Assembly (NCBI RefSeq): GCF_910592395.1
Contig: NC_088309.1
Location: 19,348,599-19,408,598, forward strand
Direction: 5' to 3'
Origin: Lineus longissimus
Lineage: Eukaryota > Nemertea > Pilidiophora > Heteronemertea > Lineidae
Length of the DNA: 60,000 nt
Part shown: in pieces, positions 49,601 through 60,000 of the stretch
How positions within the stretch are numbered: position 1 is the stretch's first letter
Layout of the letters: the number at the start of each line of letters is the position of its first letter
The notes under the pieces: model-generated
The model's database searches: none
What the model was told of the DNA's origin: nothing
Seen by the model: the letters and a program-made list of their open reading frames with translations, nothing else
Position numbers and translations under genes: made by a program

Positions 49601-49606
49601 AATAAA
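49601..49606 (+). terminator. Candidate polyadenylation signal
   Basis: This is the first AATAAA after the stop, 171 bases downstream, followed by a T/G-rich stretch (ACGTTTTGAG). Other AATAAA hexamers at about 55012, 55276 and 55397 allow a much longer 3'UTR, which is common in axon-guidance genes. I cannot tell which is used. Confidence 0.35.
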
Positions 49607-50319
49607 TCTCACGTTTTGAGTACGGAGACTAGACTCCCTGGGGAGCGATGGATGCTCCGAAAACTTGTGTTTTTGCCAAGGTTCGTGTGACTGTTTTGCG
49701 TGCAGAAAGGTGGAAATGACGCCAAAATTTGTGCCGCAGAATCGATAATGGCGTCATTTGAAAGCGAGGCTAAGGAGGAGGAATGCTGATTGATTCTTGG
49801 TGCAAGCATGGACTTGCCATTTGGGTAAGAACAGGATTATACCATCGGACGCATCAGATATTTCGTCATGTTTTTGCATGTTTGAATAATCCTACAAGTG
49901 GCATTGAAATGAATGCACTTATACAGTCTATAGAACATGTAGAATGACACTAGTTCTCACTTTCAAGGTCAGACCAAGTTGAGGAGTGGGTCTGAAGACT
50001 CCAGAGGCGCAAGATGGTGTTGAGACTTAAACAGGAATTCGTTAATTCTCATTGCCTAACACCTGGTGGGAGAGAACGGTACCAGATTCATGTCATTGTC
50101 ACGCCATACCGTCGCCAAACTCGCATATGTCACTTTTCTCGCTCCAAAAAGACAATGATATAAGTTATTGCATTGACAGACATTCCGGACGATATGTGTG
50201 TATATAACCTGTATTGTTCATGGTGTAACATTGTGCTGGGTCACCTATCGATTCTTGTGTTCAATATGTTGAGATGTTAAGATATGTGATTAACCTGTCT
50301 TTGACTTACATTGTAACTT

Positions 50320-50560
50320 ATGAGAAAAACCCATTACTTCTCCTTTGAAGTAACCATTCGTTTTGCTTTGAAGTAATTGGTTTTGCCCGAGGTTACTTCT
50401 GCTTTGAAGTAATGGGTTTTGGTTACTTCTGCTTTGAAAGTAACCATTCCTTCTGCTTTATAGTAATGGGTTTCGGCTACTTCTAATTTGAAGTAATGGG
50501 CTTTGGCTTATGAGAAAATAATTACTTCTTCTTTGAAGTGGTGGGTTTTGGCTTATAAAG
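50320..50560. repeat. Degenerate minisatellite of a TTACTTCTGCTTTGAAGTAA-type unit
   Basis: About eight imperfect units contain CTTTGAAGTAA and usually TTACTTC, often followed by TGGGTTTTGG. ACTTC...GAAGT makes each unit a small inverted repeat, so the RNA could form a row of short hairpins. If the semaphorin 3'UTR is long, these would lie in it. Confidence 0.8.
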
Positions 50561-53500
50561 GAATAGGATGTTGATATAACTGTTGGTATCTTTGCACCAT
50601 CTTCTCTCCATTGGTCATTCTTTTCACATAAGTTACCTCTGACTCTGCATGTCTTTATATGGGAATAGATTTTTTGGGAAAATTTCAAATATGGGGTGGT
50701 TTTTTTGCCTGGAATTTGAGATGATGTGGGTTTCTTTCAATCTATCGTGATGTGCTGAAGTGTGCATGCTGAATATAGAGGGAGCTTGCTTTGCTGTCCT
50801 CTACTTCAGAAAAGTATCTTTGAACCACTTGACGTTAAACATGTAATATTCTGTAAGGCGGGCAGGGATTTTAAAACAAAATCTTGAGACTTGAAGTTAT
50901 CAAATTTGCAATGTGGGCTTATTAGAGGATTCAGTTTAAAGATTCTTTGTGATTGGCCTCATCAAGTCGATTAACTGTATAGATAGGTGAACCAAACTTT
51001 TGATAAAGCTTTTCAAATCATGTTAAAGCTGGCTCAGACCGCTCAAGTTATTTCTGATTGTTCAAGAAAAAAACTGCCCCATCGACAGGTTGTGTATTGT
51101 AATATTTGTAAATCTTTTTGTAATTTTTATAGCCAGTTACCCAGCTACTTCTCAACTCATCTTCTAGTAAAAAGTCGACCTTGTTGAATTGCCCTTTTGT
51201 CATTTATAATAGCTGACCTCGTACACAGTTGAAAAGGACCAGGGGCACAGGGTTGATGTCTTATATTCATCTTCAGTCTTTTTCAATCAAATCTTCTCGA
51301 AACCAAAATACATAGGCACTTTATTTACATATAAGCTGCTGTACGGAATGCCTCACAGCATTCATGACTTTCTTTAATGTTCGTACGACTGCAGATGACA
51401 TGAAATAGCTGTTTAATTGAGATTTTTCTTGAAAATTGATTCAGAGGAATAGTGTCGATTGCTCTTGATTTGTTTCCGATTGTTCCCATGGCTACAAGAT
51501 ATGTGCTAATGGTTTGCCAACGGTAGATCTGGATCTTTTTTATGTGAAAGTAGCTGTCTAGTACAGTTGGGAACAAACGAGACGGAGTCGTTTTCTTCAT
51601 TATTGATTTTCAAGGTCGTATTCTGTCTCTTTCAAGGTCAAAGTTTTGGGTCTGTGTCTAATCTTTTCAACATTTTTAGGATGGGTTCAATTTTCGGAAA
51701 AATTTTCAGGATGCATCATGTAAATGCTCGCGAATCATCCTTTGACAATTTCGCATAATCTGATCTATGCAAATTGATTGATATTCAAATGATTAAGTCA
51801 TTATTACATTGGTGACTTTCGTTATTCTTTTCTCCTTTTCAAGTATTGATCCCAGGTCGCTAAATTTATGAAAGTCTGATTGATTAAAATTTACGTGGTT
51901 TAGAGTTCTGGAATGTGAATTAAGCTGCGGTGGTCCCGAGCCTGTCTTTTACCATTGCAGGCAAAATTTCTCGTACTTCTGAAAGAGATAGATGTTGAAG
52001 ATCCATAGAGGTTGAAAGTGATAGACAACTTTATCGAAAGCGATGTGCTTGTACTTAAGCTCACCTGTACATTTGTCTGTTGAGTCTTTTAAATTCTTTT
52101 GCATTGTCTAATGCGCCGGTAATGAGTTATCAATTTATACGGTAATGTGTATGTATGTTTGTAAATTCTGTACAGATCGATTTCAGTTACTTTTGGAGGT
52201 CATTAGAATGGTGCTTCCAGTTAATATTTTTGTGGGTTTTCAACTAGTTTACCTAATGTTGGTATCCATGTTGACCCTTTGACTGGCAGTTGCTGTTTTT
52301 TCCACTTAATAATATTTGGCAGCTGGGAAGGGTCATTGTAATGCTAGAATTTTGATTGCGCCACAGTGTGGCTATTTTATGTTTTGTATTATGCAAATGA
52401 TTAAGTTGATTTCATCTTAGTTGGCCAAGTCATCTGTATATCTATTGGTAAGCGTGTACATGAATGTACAGGTGAGTTGTGAAACAAGCCAGGGTGAAAT
52501 CCACTTGATATTTGCAATCGTCATTGCAGAATGTTTTAGTCTGCTTCTTTTCCAATGATCATACCAAATAAAAAAAGCGAGGGAATATTTTTGGAAAATG
52601 ATTTGATGAGGAATGTGAGTTCAAGATGCTAGGCATTGAGAAAACGGGTTTCTTGGTTCTCCTTTCGAAGTGGGTCTTCAGGTTAATAGGGTGTTTGGCA
52701 GGTGCGTATGATTTGCTGTACGACATATCAGTAGCGATTTCACGTATCCCCATTACATCATACGTAAACTCGTTCAAGTATGTTGTGGAGGAAAAATAAT
52801 TTTGATCTGCTAAATCTTGCTAGTGTCGAAATTGACTTGACATAATCATGGGAAGTTCATTTATTCATTAACCCTTATTTTACTGAGGTTACAAATTAAT
52901 TGAGATTTTCATTTCAGATATTTTAGACAAAAGTATCAGCTGATAGATATAAACTATTGTAGGGTCAAATGTTTTTTTTCTCTGTGATCAAATCCTTTGT
53001 CCTCAGTTTGAAAGGGTTAAATATAATCATGTTCCATTGTATTTATTCCATATCACAGGTGCCCACTGAACATTTCAACGCCAGCTTGGTCATCATGAAC
53101 AAATGGTCTGTTTTCGTATGCGCACAAATGCTAATTAATTATTATTATTCAACTATTTTGTAAGAAAAGTGAACTGAATGATGTCTGTCCTTATAAGAAA
53201 ATCTTGGAACCATATTAGAAAGTTGTTTTGTCCCCGTAAGTGGGCACCTCGTTGGAGCTTTTGTCTTTGCATGCACTGGAATTATATCTGTCCATGTTGG
53301 TATATCACAGACTGTGCAGATGATGTCTTAAAGGTCCACCAGTTTGCTCCTTGAATTGAATATAGTGGGCCTTTAAGAGAGGTTGTTTACCCAGGTTTGA
53401 GTATATGTGTCATGGTTTTCACTCCAAAGTTAATCAGATATATAATTACATTCAAACGAATGTTCAGTTCTGATAACGTCGGAAGAAAATCGCAACATTT

Positions 53501-54707
53501 TCTACCTGGCCGATGGATTGACTGTATGATAAATACTCCTTAACAACATGGCTCACTTAAATTTACTGTGAGGTTATGTTTTTGCTCACTATTTTGCAGT
53601 TTGCCTTTAAAGACTGGTTGCATTTCATTTCAGTGAATATAAGTGTTTTGTTTGCTTTTGAAATTTTTTTTTGATGAGTGCATTTCAACAGAAGAATTTT
53701 CAGTTTGAACACGGTTATTTCAAGACCTTTCAAAAGTTTAAAGTGATCACCCTTTGCAACAAGAAAGGACTTTCGGGTTATTTTCAAACACAATCAGGTG
53801 TCAAAGAATGTAATTGTTTGGATTTTTTTCACATGAACACCATTAAGTCTTTTGACTTTAGTGTGTCAGCATCCTACTTAACTTAGGATCCAAAAATTAT
53901 ATTTCTGTAATTACCCTGTTTAAGTCAGAACTTCAATATAACTATCCAACCCTAATCTCATTTTCTGATTGCACATAGTGTTCCTCTTACCCCATCTAGA
54001 CCTGCATCTCTTATCTAAGGTGTCCACGAATACTTTGGCTACTTGGTATCCACTGTACTAGGTGTCAAAATGAACATGATACACTTAAAAATTGAATCTA
54101 TCAAATCTATGTTTCAGATCCTGATCAAATTCTAGTGTTATGTTGCTGAGACTTGTCCATTTTATGTGATGTAAGTCTGAGCAAGTAGAATGAGTGATCG
54201 ACTCTTGAAAAATGTCTTTTTTTGCCTGGATACAGTGTTGCTTGGCTGACTGCCAAGACCATAGGCAACCTCAAAATCTGCCACTTTCAACTTGTCTGCC
54301 TTCAATGTCTATTTAACTTCAAAAGTGAGTTGTGTTTATTTTGACACCTAATATTTGTTGGTTTAAAGCAACACCAGGAGACAGAGGAATCCTAGTCTGT
54401 AGCCTTTTATAACCTTTGTTGTCCTGCACACATCCATTTTCTATAGGGCGACTCGGCTTATTTGTCTGTGTAACCTTGTCTCCAGGGACTTAACTCTGTC
54501 AGTAAATGTATTTGAAGTATAGCCATTAAACTTCCTGTTGGTGAGGTAACACAGTTTGATAATCTGGGTTGTCCTTCCACATGCACATATTTCTGACTAA
54601 GGGCCTAAGCCTTGTATAGAATTTGTAGTGATCTGTAGGATGTTTTTTTTTTGGTGACAATGCTGGTTGAAATGCACCAGTCTTTCCCAACGCACAAGTT
54701 TACCATT

Positions 54708-54793
54708 GAACTGTTCTGTATATGAACATAGTAGCCATCTGAACTGTTCATGTATATGAATGCACTAGCCGTCAAAACTGTTCATGTATACGT
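54708..54793. repeat. Three imperfect tandem units of about 34-36 bp
   Basis: GAACTGTTC(ATG)TATATGAA recurs at about 54708, 54740 and 54777 with AGCC blocks between. Noncoding. Confidence 0.7.
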
Positions 54794-56639
54794 AAGGTAA
54801 GGTGGTACTGTTATATCCTCTGCATTGGTGTGTACAATCAGCTGTTTTCTACACTGTTGGGGCTATGATTGTACCCCTTTACCGTACCATGTACCACCGT
54901 CACATAATCAGCTACAGTTACTGTATGAAGCAAAGGTTGTGGTGGGTGACACCCCAGACACCCTCAGAGGACCGACGCCATTCATTTTCTTGTGGCTCAG
55001 GTGAATAGAAAATAAACAGTGCAGATTTTATGCATGCAAATTTGCTAAAACTTGGCATTAATAGTATTTGTGTATCAGTCTGCACGATGGTATTTTTAAT
55101 ATTTATGTTCAGTACTAATTTACACAATCAAAAATTTTCAAATTCTAATTCAATTTTCAAATTTTCAAATATTTTAACCAGTGGAGTAGGCCTTTAAGGA
55201 CTGATACAGTTCCTTGAACATAAAACACTTGAATTGAATCCTCCTCCTTTGCTTCATCAGAATATCTTCTCTCAAAATAAATCATAACTTATTGTTCCAA
55301 AGTGTACAAATTCACTTTATTTCTTTTAAGAAGTCTGATATGCATATATCAATATCATGTCTATCTTTTGTATATGAACAAAGTCAGATCTTTCAATAAA
55401 ATCTGAGATCATCTTTATTTTGGCAGTTCTCGCCATGATACCTGCTCAGTATGCGTACCAATCTAACGTCTGCTGAGGCTGTTTGATGACATTCTGAGCC
55501 TGTATTCTTGGCAGAATAATGCACTATTTAGAATAATGACCAGGTCTAATTCATGATAGTATAATGATAATAACTGATACAATGATGAGTGTGGGTTAAT
55601 TTTGTTAAGCGGTGTAAATATTTACAAGCAGACAAATCAGGGACAGAAAGTTTGTTAATGTACTAGATGAGAGAGACCCCTATTGCCATCTTCGTGTAAC
55701 ATAATCTGACCTACCTGGCTCCTGGCTATAGAGTCCCTTTAAGAACACCAACACGTCTGCTCATTGCCAAGATAACACACTCATCACTGTCATCTGATAT
55801 AAATATAACAACTTGGGTTTCAATTTAGGACGATCGTAACCCCTCTAACTGGCTGCAGAATGTCCAGTCAACTCTCGACATATAACTGCTGATACCAATA
55901 CTTCTGTAATGTAACAATAACTGGGCAAGTTCATTCCAAAAAGTGTGTTTTCCAAAGTGTCCTTGTTTGTTGTGGCAGTTTTGTTCTCTGACTTTGTGTC
56001 TGGAGGTAAATTTTTGTTCAATTCTGTACATTTTGCAGGAGATGCCCCGCAATTGTCTTAAAAGTTGAGTTTAGATTCCGTTATTTTTACTGTAGAGAAA
56101 TAAGTTTTCCCAAAAATGGGTCAGTTTATGGGGTATGGGGACAAATAGTAGGGACCCAAGTTCACTATGACTGCTAAAGTTACTAAAAATGTGGCATTGG
56201 ATGACTTGAATTTGGGGACATCACCAGAAGGTGAAAAATTATTGGGTCAAAATCTACAGTATTCTTAATAGATTTATTTATAAATAAATATTTGATTTGA
56301 TTAAAACTTATGTACAGTTAATCTGAAGCGTGCAATAAAATGTGTATTTTTATTGCCTTTCAGACACGTCTAGATCTGAATGTCATCAGAATCTTTAAGT
56401 TATGGATGTGGCCAAGGTTTCGTCTTGGCTACATGGCTACATTTAAAGATGCTGTGACCAATTGTTCCGTCTTTTTCTTTCTGTCCAAACCATTGTACAG
56501 TAACTGTATCTGTGTATAACAACTGTAGATGCTTTGTGTATCTCGTTAGTAGCTGGGATAAATGACTTATGATTTATAACAGACTTCCAGTTGTCCTTTC
56601 TTCTTTATTCATCATCGATTTGACTGATGCACTTACTGT

Positions 56640-59580
56640 CTTTTGAGGCACCCTGTAGCTTTTAATCTTTACACTGTATGTCTCACTCACCCTTTAAGAG
56701 AAATACCTACTGTCTATTGATAAACCCAGAACAGTATGGAGCCCTTAATTTTAGTTCTTTTGAGAAACCCTGAATGGCCAGCCCTTCATCCAGATCTCAC
56801 CCTTTTTGAGGAACAATTACTGTCTTCTGAGAAACCCTGAATAGCCAACCCTTCACCAAGTGCATCTCTTGTTGGAGAACAACCTACTGTCTTTTGAGAC
56901 ACCCTGAACACCCAGCCCTTCATCCAATACAACTCAACCCTGATAGAGAACAACCTACTGTCTTTTGAGACACCCTGAACAGCCGGCCCTACGTCCAATA
57001 CACCTCAACCCTGATAGAGAACAACCTACTGTCTTTTGAGACACCCTGAACAGCCAGTCCTTCATCCAATACACCTCAACCTTGATAGAGAACAACCTAC
57101 TATCTTTTGAGACACCCTGAACAGCCGGCCCTTCATCCAATACACCTCAACCCTAATAGAGAACAACCTACTGTCGTTGAGACACCCTGAACAGCCGGCC
57201 CTACGTCCAATACACCTCAACCCTGATAGAGAACAACCTACTGTCTTTTGAGACACCCTGAACAGCCAGTCCTTCATCCAATACACCTCAACCTTGATAG
57301 AGAACAACCTACTATCTTTTGAGACACCCTGAACAGCCGGCCCTTCATCCAATACACCTCAACCCTAATAGAGAACAACCTACTGTCTTTTGAGACACCC
57401 TGAACAGCCAGTCCTTCATCCAATACACCTCAACCTTGATAGAGAACAACCTACTATCTTTTGAGACACCCTGAACAGCCGGCCCTTCATCCAATACACC
57501 TCAACCTCGATAGAGAACAACCTACTGTCTTTTGAGACACCCTGAACAGCCGGCCCTACGTCCAATACACCTCAACCTCGATAGAGAACAACCTACTGTC
57601 TTTTGAGACACCCTGAACAGCCGGCCCTACGTCCAATACACCTCAACCCTGTTAGAGAACAACCTACTATCTTTTGAGACACCCTGAACAGCCGGCCCTT
57701 CATCCAATACACCTCAACCTCGATAGAGAACAACCTACTGTCTTTTGAGACACCCTGAACAGCCGGCCCTACGTCCAATACACCTCAACCTCGATAGAGA
57801 ACAACCTACTGTCTTTTGAGACATCCTGAACAGCCGGCCCTTCATCCAATACACCTCAACCTCGATAGAGAACAACCTACTGTCTTTTGAGACACCCTGA
57901 ACAGCCGGCCCTTCATCCAATACACCTCAACCTCGATAGAGAACAACCTACTGTCTTTTGAGACACCCTGAACAGCCGGCCCTACGTCCAATACACCTCA
58001 ACCTCGATAGAGAACAACCTACTGTCTTTTGAGACACCCTGAACAGCCGGCCCTACGTCCAATACACCTCAACCTTGATAGAAAACAACCTATTGTCTTT
58101 TGAGACACCCTGAACACCCAGCCCTTCATCCAATACACCTCAACCCTGATAGAGAACAACCTACTATCTTTTGAGACACCCTGAACAGCCGGCCCTTCAT
58201 CCAATACACCTCAACCCTAATAGAGAACAACCTACTGTCTTTTGAGACACCCTGAACAGCCGGCCCTACGTCCAATACACCTCAACCCTGATAGAGAACA
58301 ACCTACTGTCTTTTGAGACACCCTGAACAGCCAGTCCTTCATCCAATACACCTCAACCTTGATAGAGAACAACCTACTATCTTTTGAGACACCCTGAACA
58401 GCCGGCCCTTCATCCAATACACCTCAACCTCGATAGAGAACAACCTACTGTCTTTTGAGACACCCTGAACAGCCGGCCCTACGTCCAATACACCTCAACC
58501 TCGATAGAGAACAACCTACTGTCTTTTGAGACACCCTGAACAGCCGGCCCTACGTCCAATACACCTCAACCCTGTTAGAGAACAACCTACTATCTTTTGA
58601 GACACCCTGAACAGCCGGCCCTTCATCCAATACACCTCAACCTCGATAGAGAACAACCTACTGTCTTTTGAGACACCCTGAACAGCCGGCCCTACGTCCA
58701 ATACACCTCAACCTCGATAGAGAACAACCTACTGTCTTTTGAGACATCCTGAACAGCCGGCCCTTCATCCAATACACCTCAACCTCGATAGAGAACAACC
58801 TACTGTCTTTTGAGACACCCTGAACAGCCGGCCCTTCATCCAATACACCTCAACCTCGATAGAGAACAACCTACTGTCTTTTGAGACACCCTGAACAGCC
58901 GGCCCTACGTCCAATACACCTCAACCTCGATAGAGAACAACCTACTGTCTTTTGAGACACCCTGAACAGCCGGCCCTACGTCCAATACACCTCAACCTTG
59001 ATAGAAAACAACCTATTGTCTTTTGAGACACCCTGAACACCCAGCCCTTCATCCAATACACCTCAACCCTGATAGAGAACAACCTACTATCTTTTGAGAC
59101 ACCCTGAACAGCCGGCCCTTCATCCAATACACCTCAACCCTAATAGAGAACAACCTACTGTCTTTTGAGACACCCTGAACAGCCAGTCCTTCATCCAATA
59201 CACCTCAACACTGATAGAGAACAACCTACTGTCTTTTGAGACACCATGAACAGCCAGTCCTTCATCCAATACACCTCAACACTGATAGAGAACAACCTAC
59301 TGTCTTTTGAGACACCCTGAATAGCCAGCCCTTCATCCTGTACTTCTCCTGCTCCTTGTTTGGAGAACTTTGTCATTTGAGATACCCTGAATAGCCAGTC
59401 CTATTGAGGCACACTAAACAACCAGCCCTTTCTGCAGTGCATCACGCCCTTTCGAGCACAACCTACGGTCTTTTGAGACACCCTGAATAGCCCTTCATCA
59501 AGTTCATCTCGTCCTTCTGGTAACCTACTGTCCATTGATACACCCTGAATAGCCAACCCTTCATCCAGTACATATCACCC
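56640..59580. repeat. 71 bp tandem-repeat array with higher-order repeats
   Basis: About 34 regular units of 71 bases (CAATACACCTCAACC, then GATAGAGAACAACCTACTGT, TTTTGAGACACCCTGAACAG and CCGGCCCTACGTC) fill about 56880-59330, with diverged units at both edges. Variants CGGCCCTACG, CGGCCCTTCA and CAGTCCTTCA alternate in order. A block at 57365-58258 recurs at 58288-59182 (offset 923 = 13 x 71) with no difference that I noticed. A three-unit period (213) appears near 56940-57380. Since 71 is not a multiple of three, the minus-strand 61-codon frames are artefacts. Confidence 0.95.
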
Positions 59581-60000
59581 ATGAAAAGACAGCAGGTTGT
59601 CCTCCATGTAGGTCGAGATAAGCTGGATGAAGGGCTAAGCCATTCAAGTATCTCGAAGAATAGTAGGTGGTGAGATGTACTGTATGAAGGCCTGGCTGTT
59701 CAGTGCGTCTCACAGGACAGTAGGTTGTTCTCCAACAAGGGCGAGATGTACTTGATGAAGAGTTAGCAGTTCAGGTTGTCTCAAAAGACAGGTGGTTGTT
59801 CTCTTAACAAGGGCAAGATGCACTGGGTGAACGACTGGCTATTCAGTGTGTCTCAAAGGACAGTAGGTTGAACTCCAACAAGGGCGTGATGTACTTCGTG
59901 AAGGGCTGACAGTTCAGTGCGCCTCACAGGACAGTAGGTTGTTCTCCAACAAGGGCGAGATGTACTTGATGAAGAGTTGGCAGTTCAGGGTGTCTCAAAA
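59581..60000. repeat. Inverted arm of the same 71 bp array, running off the window
   Basis: From about 59590 the units read as the reverse complement: TTCAG(G/T)GTGTCTC, then AAAAGACAGTAGGTTGTTCT and GATGAAGGGCTGGC. They are more diverged than the left arm. A roughly 214-base spacing recurs (59711 and 59925), again about three units. The switch makes a large tail-to-tail palindrome centred near 59585. Confidence 0.88.

Larger units (their letters stand above)
49431..56640. other. 3'UTR and/or intergenic DNA, no further gene recognised
   Basis: No frame on either strand has a recognisable domain or splice-consistent neighbours. It holds a degenerate minisatellite (about 50320-50560), a short tandem repeat (54708-54793) and several AATAAA hexamers around 55000-56340. 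Confidence 0.6.

Noticed and set aside
56880-59330. CRISPR-like regular array
   Set aside because: There are no unique spacers between conserved repeats. The whole 71 bp unit repeats, and the locus is animal DNA.
56786-59376. Row of about 61-codon minus-strand frames with near-identical proteins
   Set aside because: They are the 71 bp unit read in shifting frames. 71 is not divisible by three, each frame stops within a few units, and no family is recognised.

Overview
The window is animal nuclear DNA from an invertebrate. It is AT-rich and gene-poor, with GT-AG introns, mobile-element debris and a large tandem-repeat array. One gene can be read with confidence: a complete plus-strand semaphorin of class 1 (the invertebrate transmembrane type, related to vertebrate Sema6), coding from 8873 to 49430. 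Seventeen coding exons join in frame into 756 residues: signal peptide, sema domain, PSI domain, short variable stalk, one transmembrane helix and a tail of about 70 residues. Each junction has GT-AG dinucleotides and matching codon phase, and the summed length (2271 bases including the stop) is divisible by three.

Layout. 1-8858: no recognisable gene, probably upstream sequence or a 5'UTR intron of the semaphorin, because a good splice acceptor lies just before the start codon. 8859-9023: first coding exon (signal peptide). 9024-37515: a 28.5 kb first intron. Its 3' third is dense in mobile DNA: a tandem pair of related elements of 1.94 and 1.0 kb (27593-30539), a 926 bp inverted-repeat transposon with a perfect 9 bp target duplication (30700-31625), an element end with a GGCCC hairpin (about 32968-32999) and tRNA-derived SINE-like pieces. 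37516-43906: exons 2-13, encoding the sema and PSI domains. 44485-47652: three small stalk exons, each a multiple of three and in the same phase, so individually skippable. 49096-49430: last exon. 49431-56640: 3'UTR or intergenic sequence with no readable gene. About 56640-60000: a 71 bp tandem-repeat array with higher-order structure that switches orientation near 59585 and runs off the window.

Taxon. The sema protein fits invertebrate Sema1. The repeat with an AGCTCAGCTGAC end and a CAGCTGAGCGCCAGGCCCTTGGGCCTCTTG-like end resembles a family I associate with molluscs and other lophotrochozoans. A lophotrochozoan is therefore my best guess, but this is inference and not proven.

Function. Class 1 semaphorins are cell-surface guidance cues that bind plexins through the sema domain and can also signal backwards through the cytoplasmic tail. 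Most unusual for this gene is a fresh 128 bp tandem duplication across the exon 4 splice donor. It has created a candidate 36 bp in-frame mini-exon in the sema domain.
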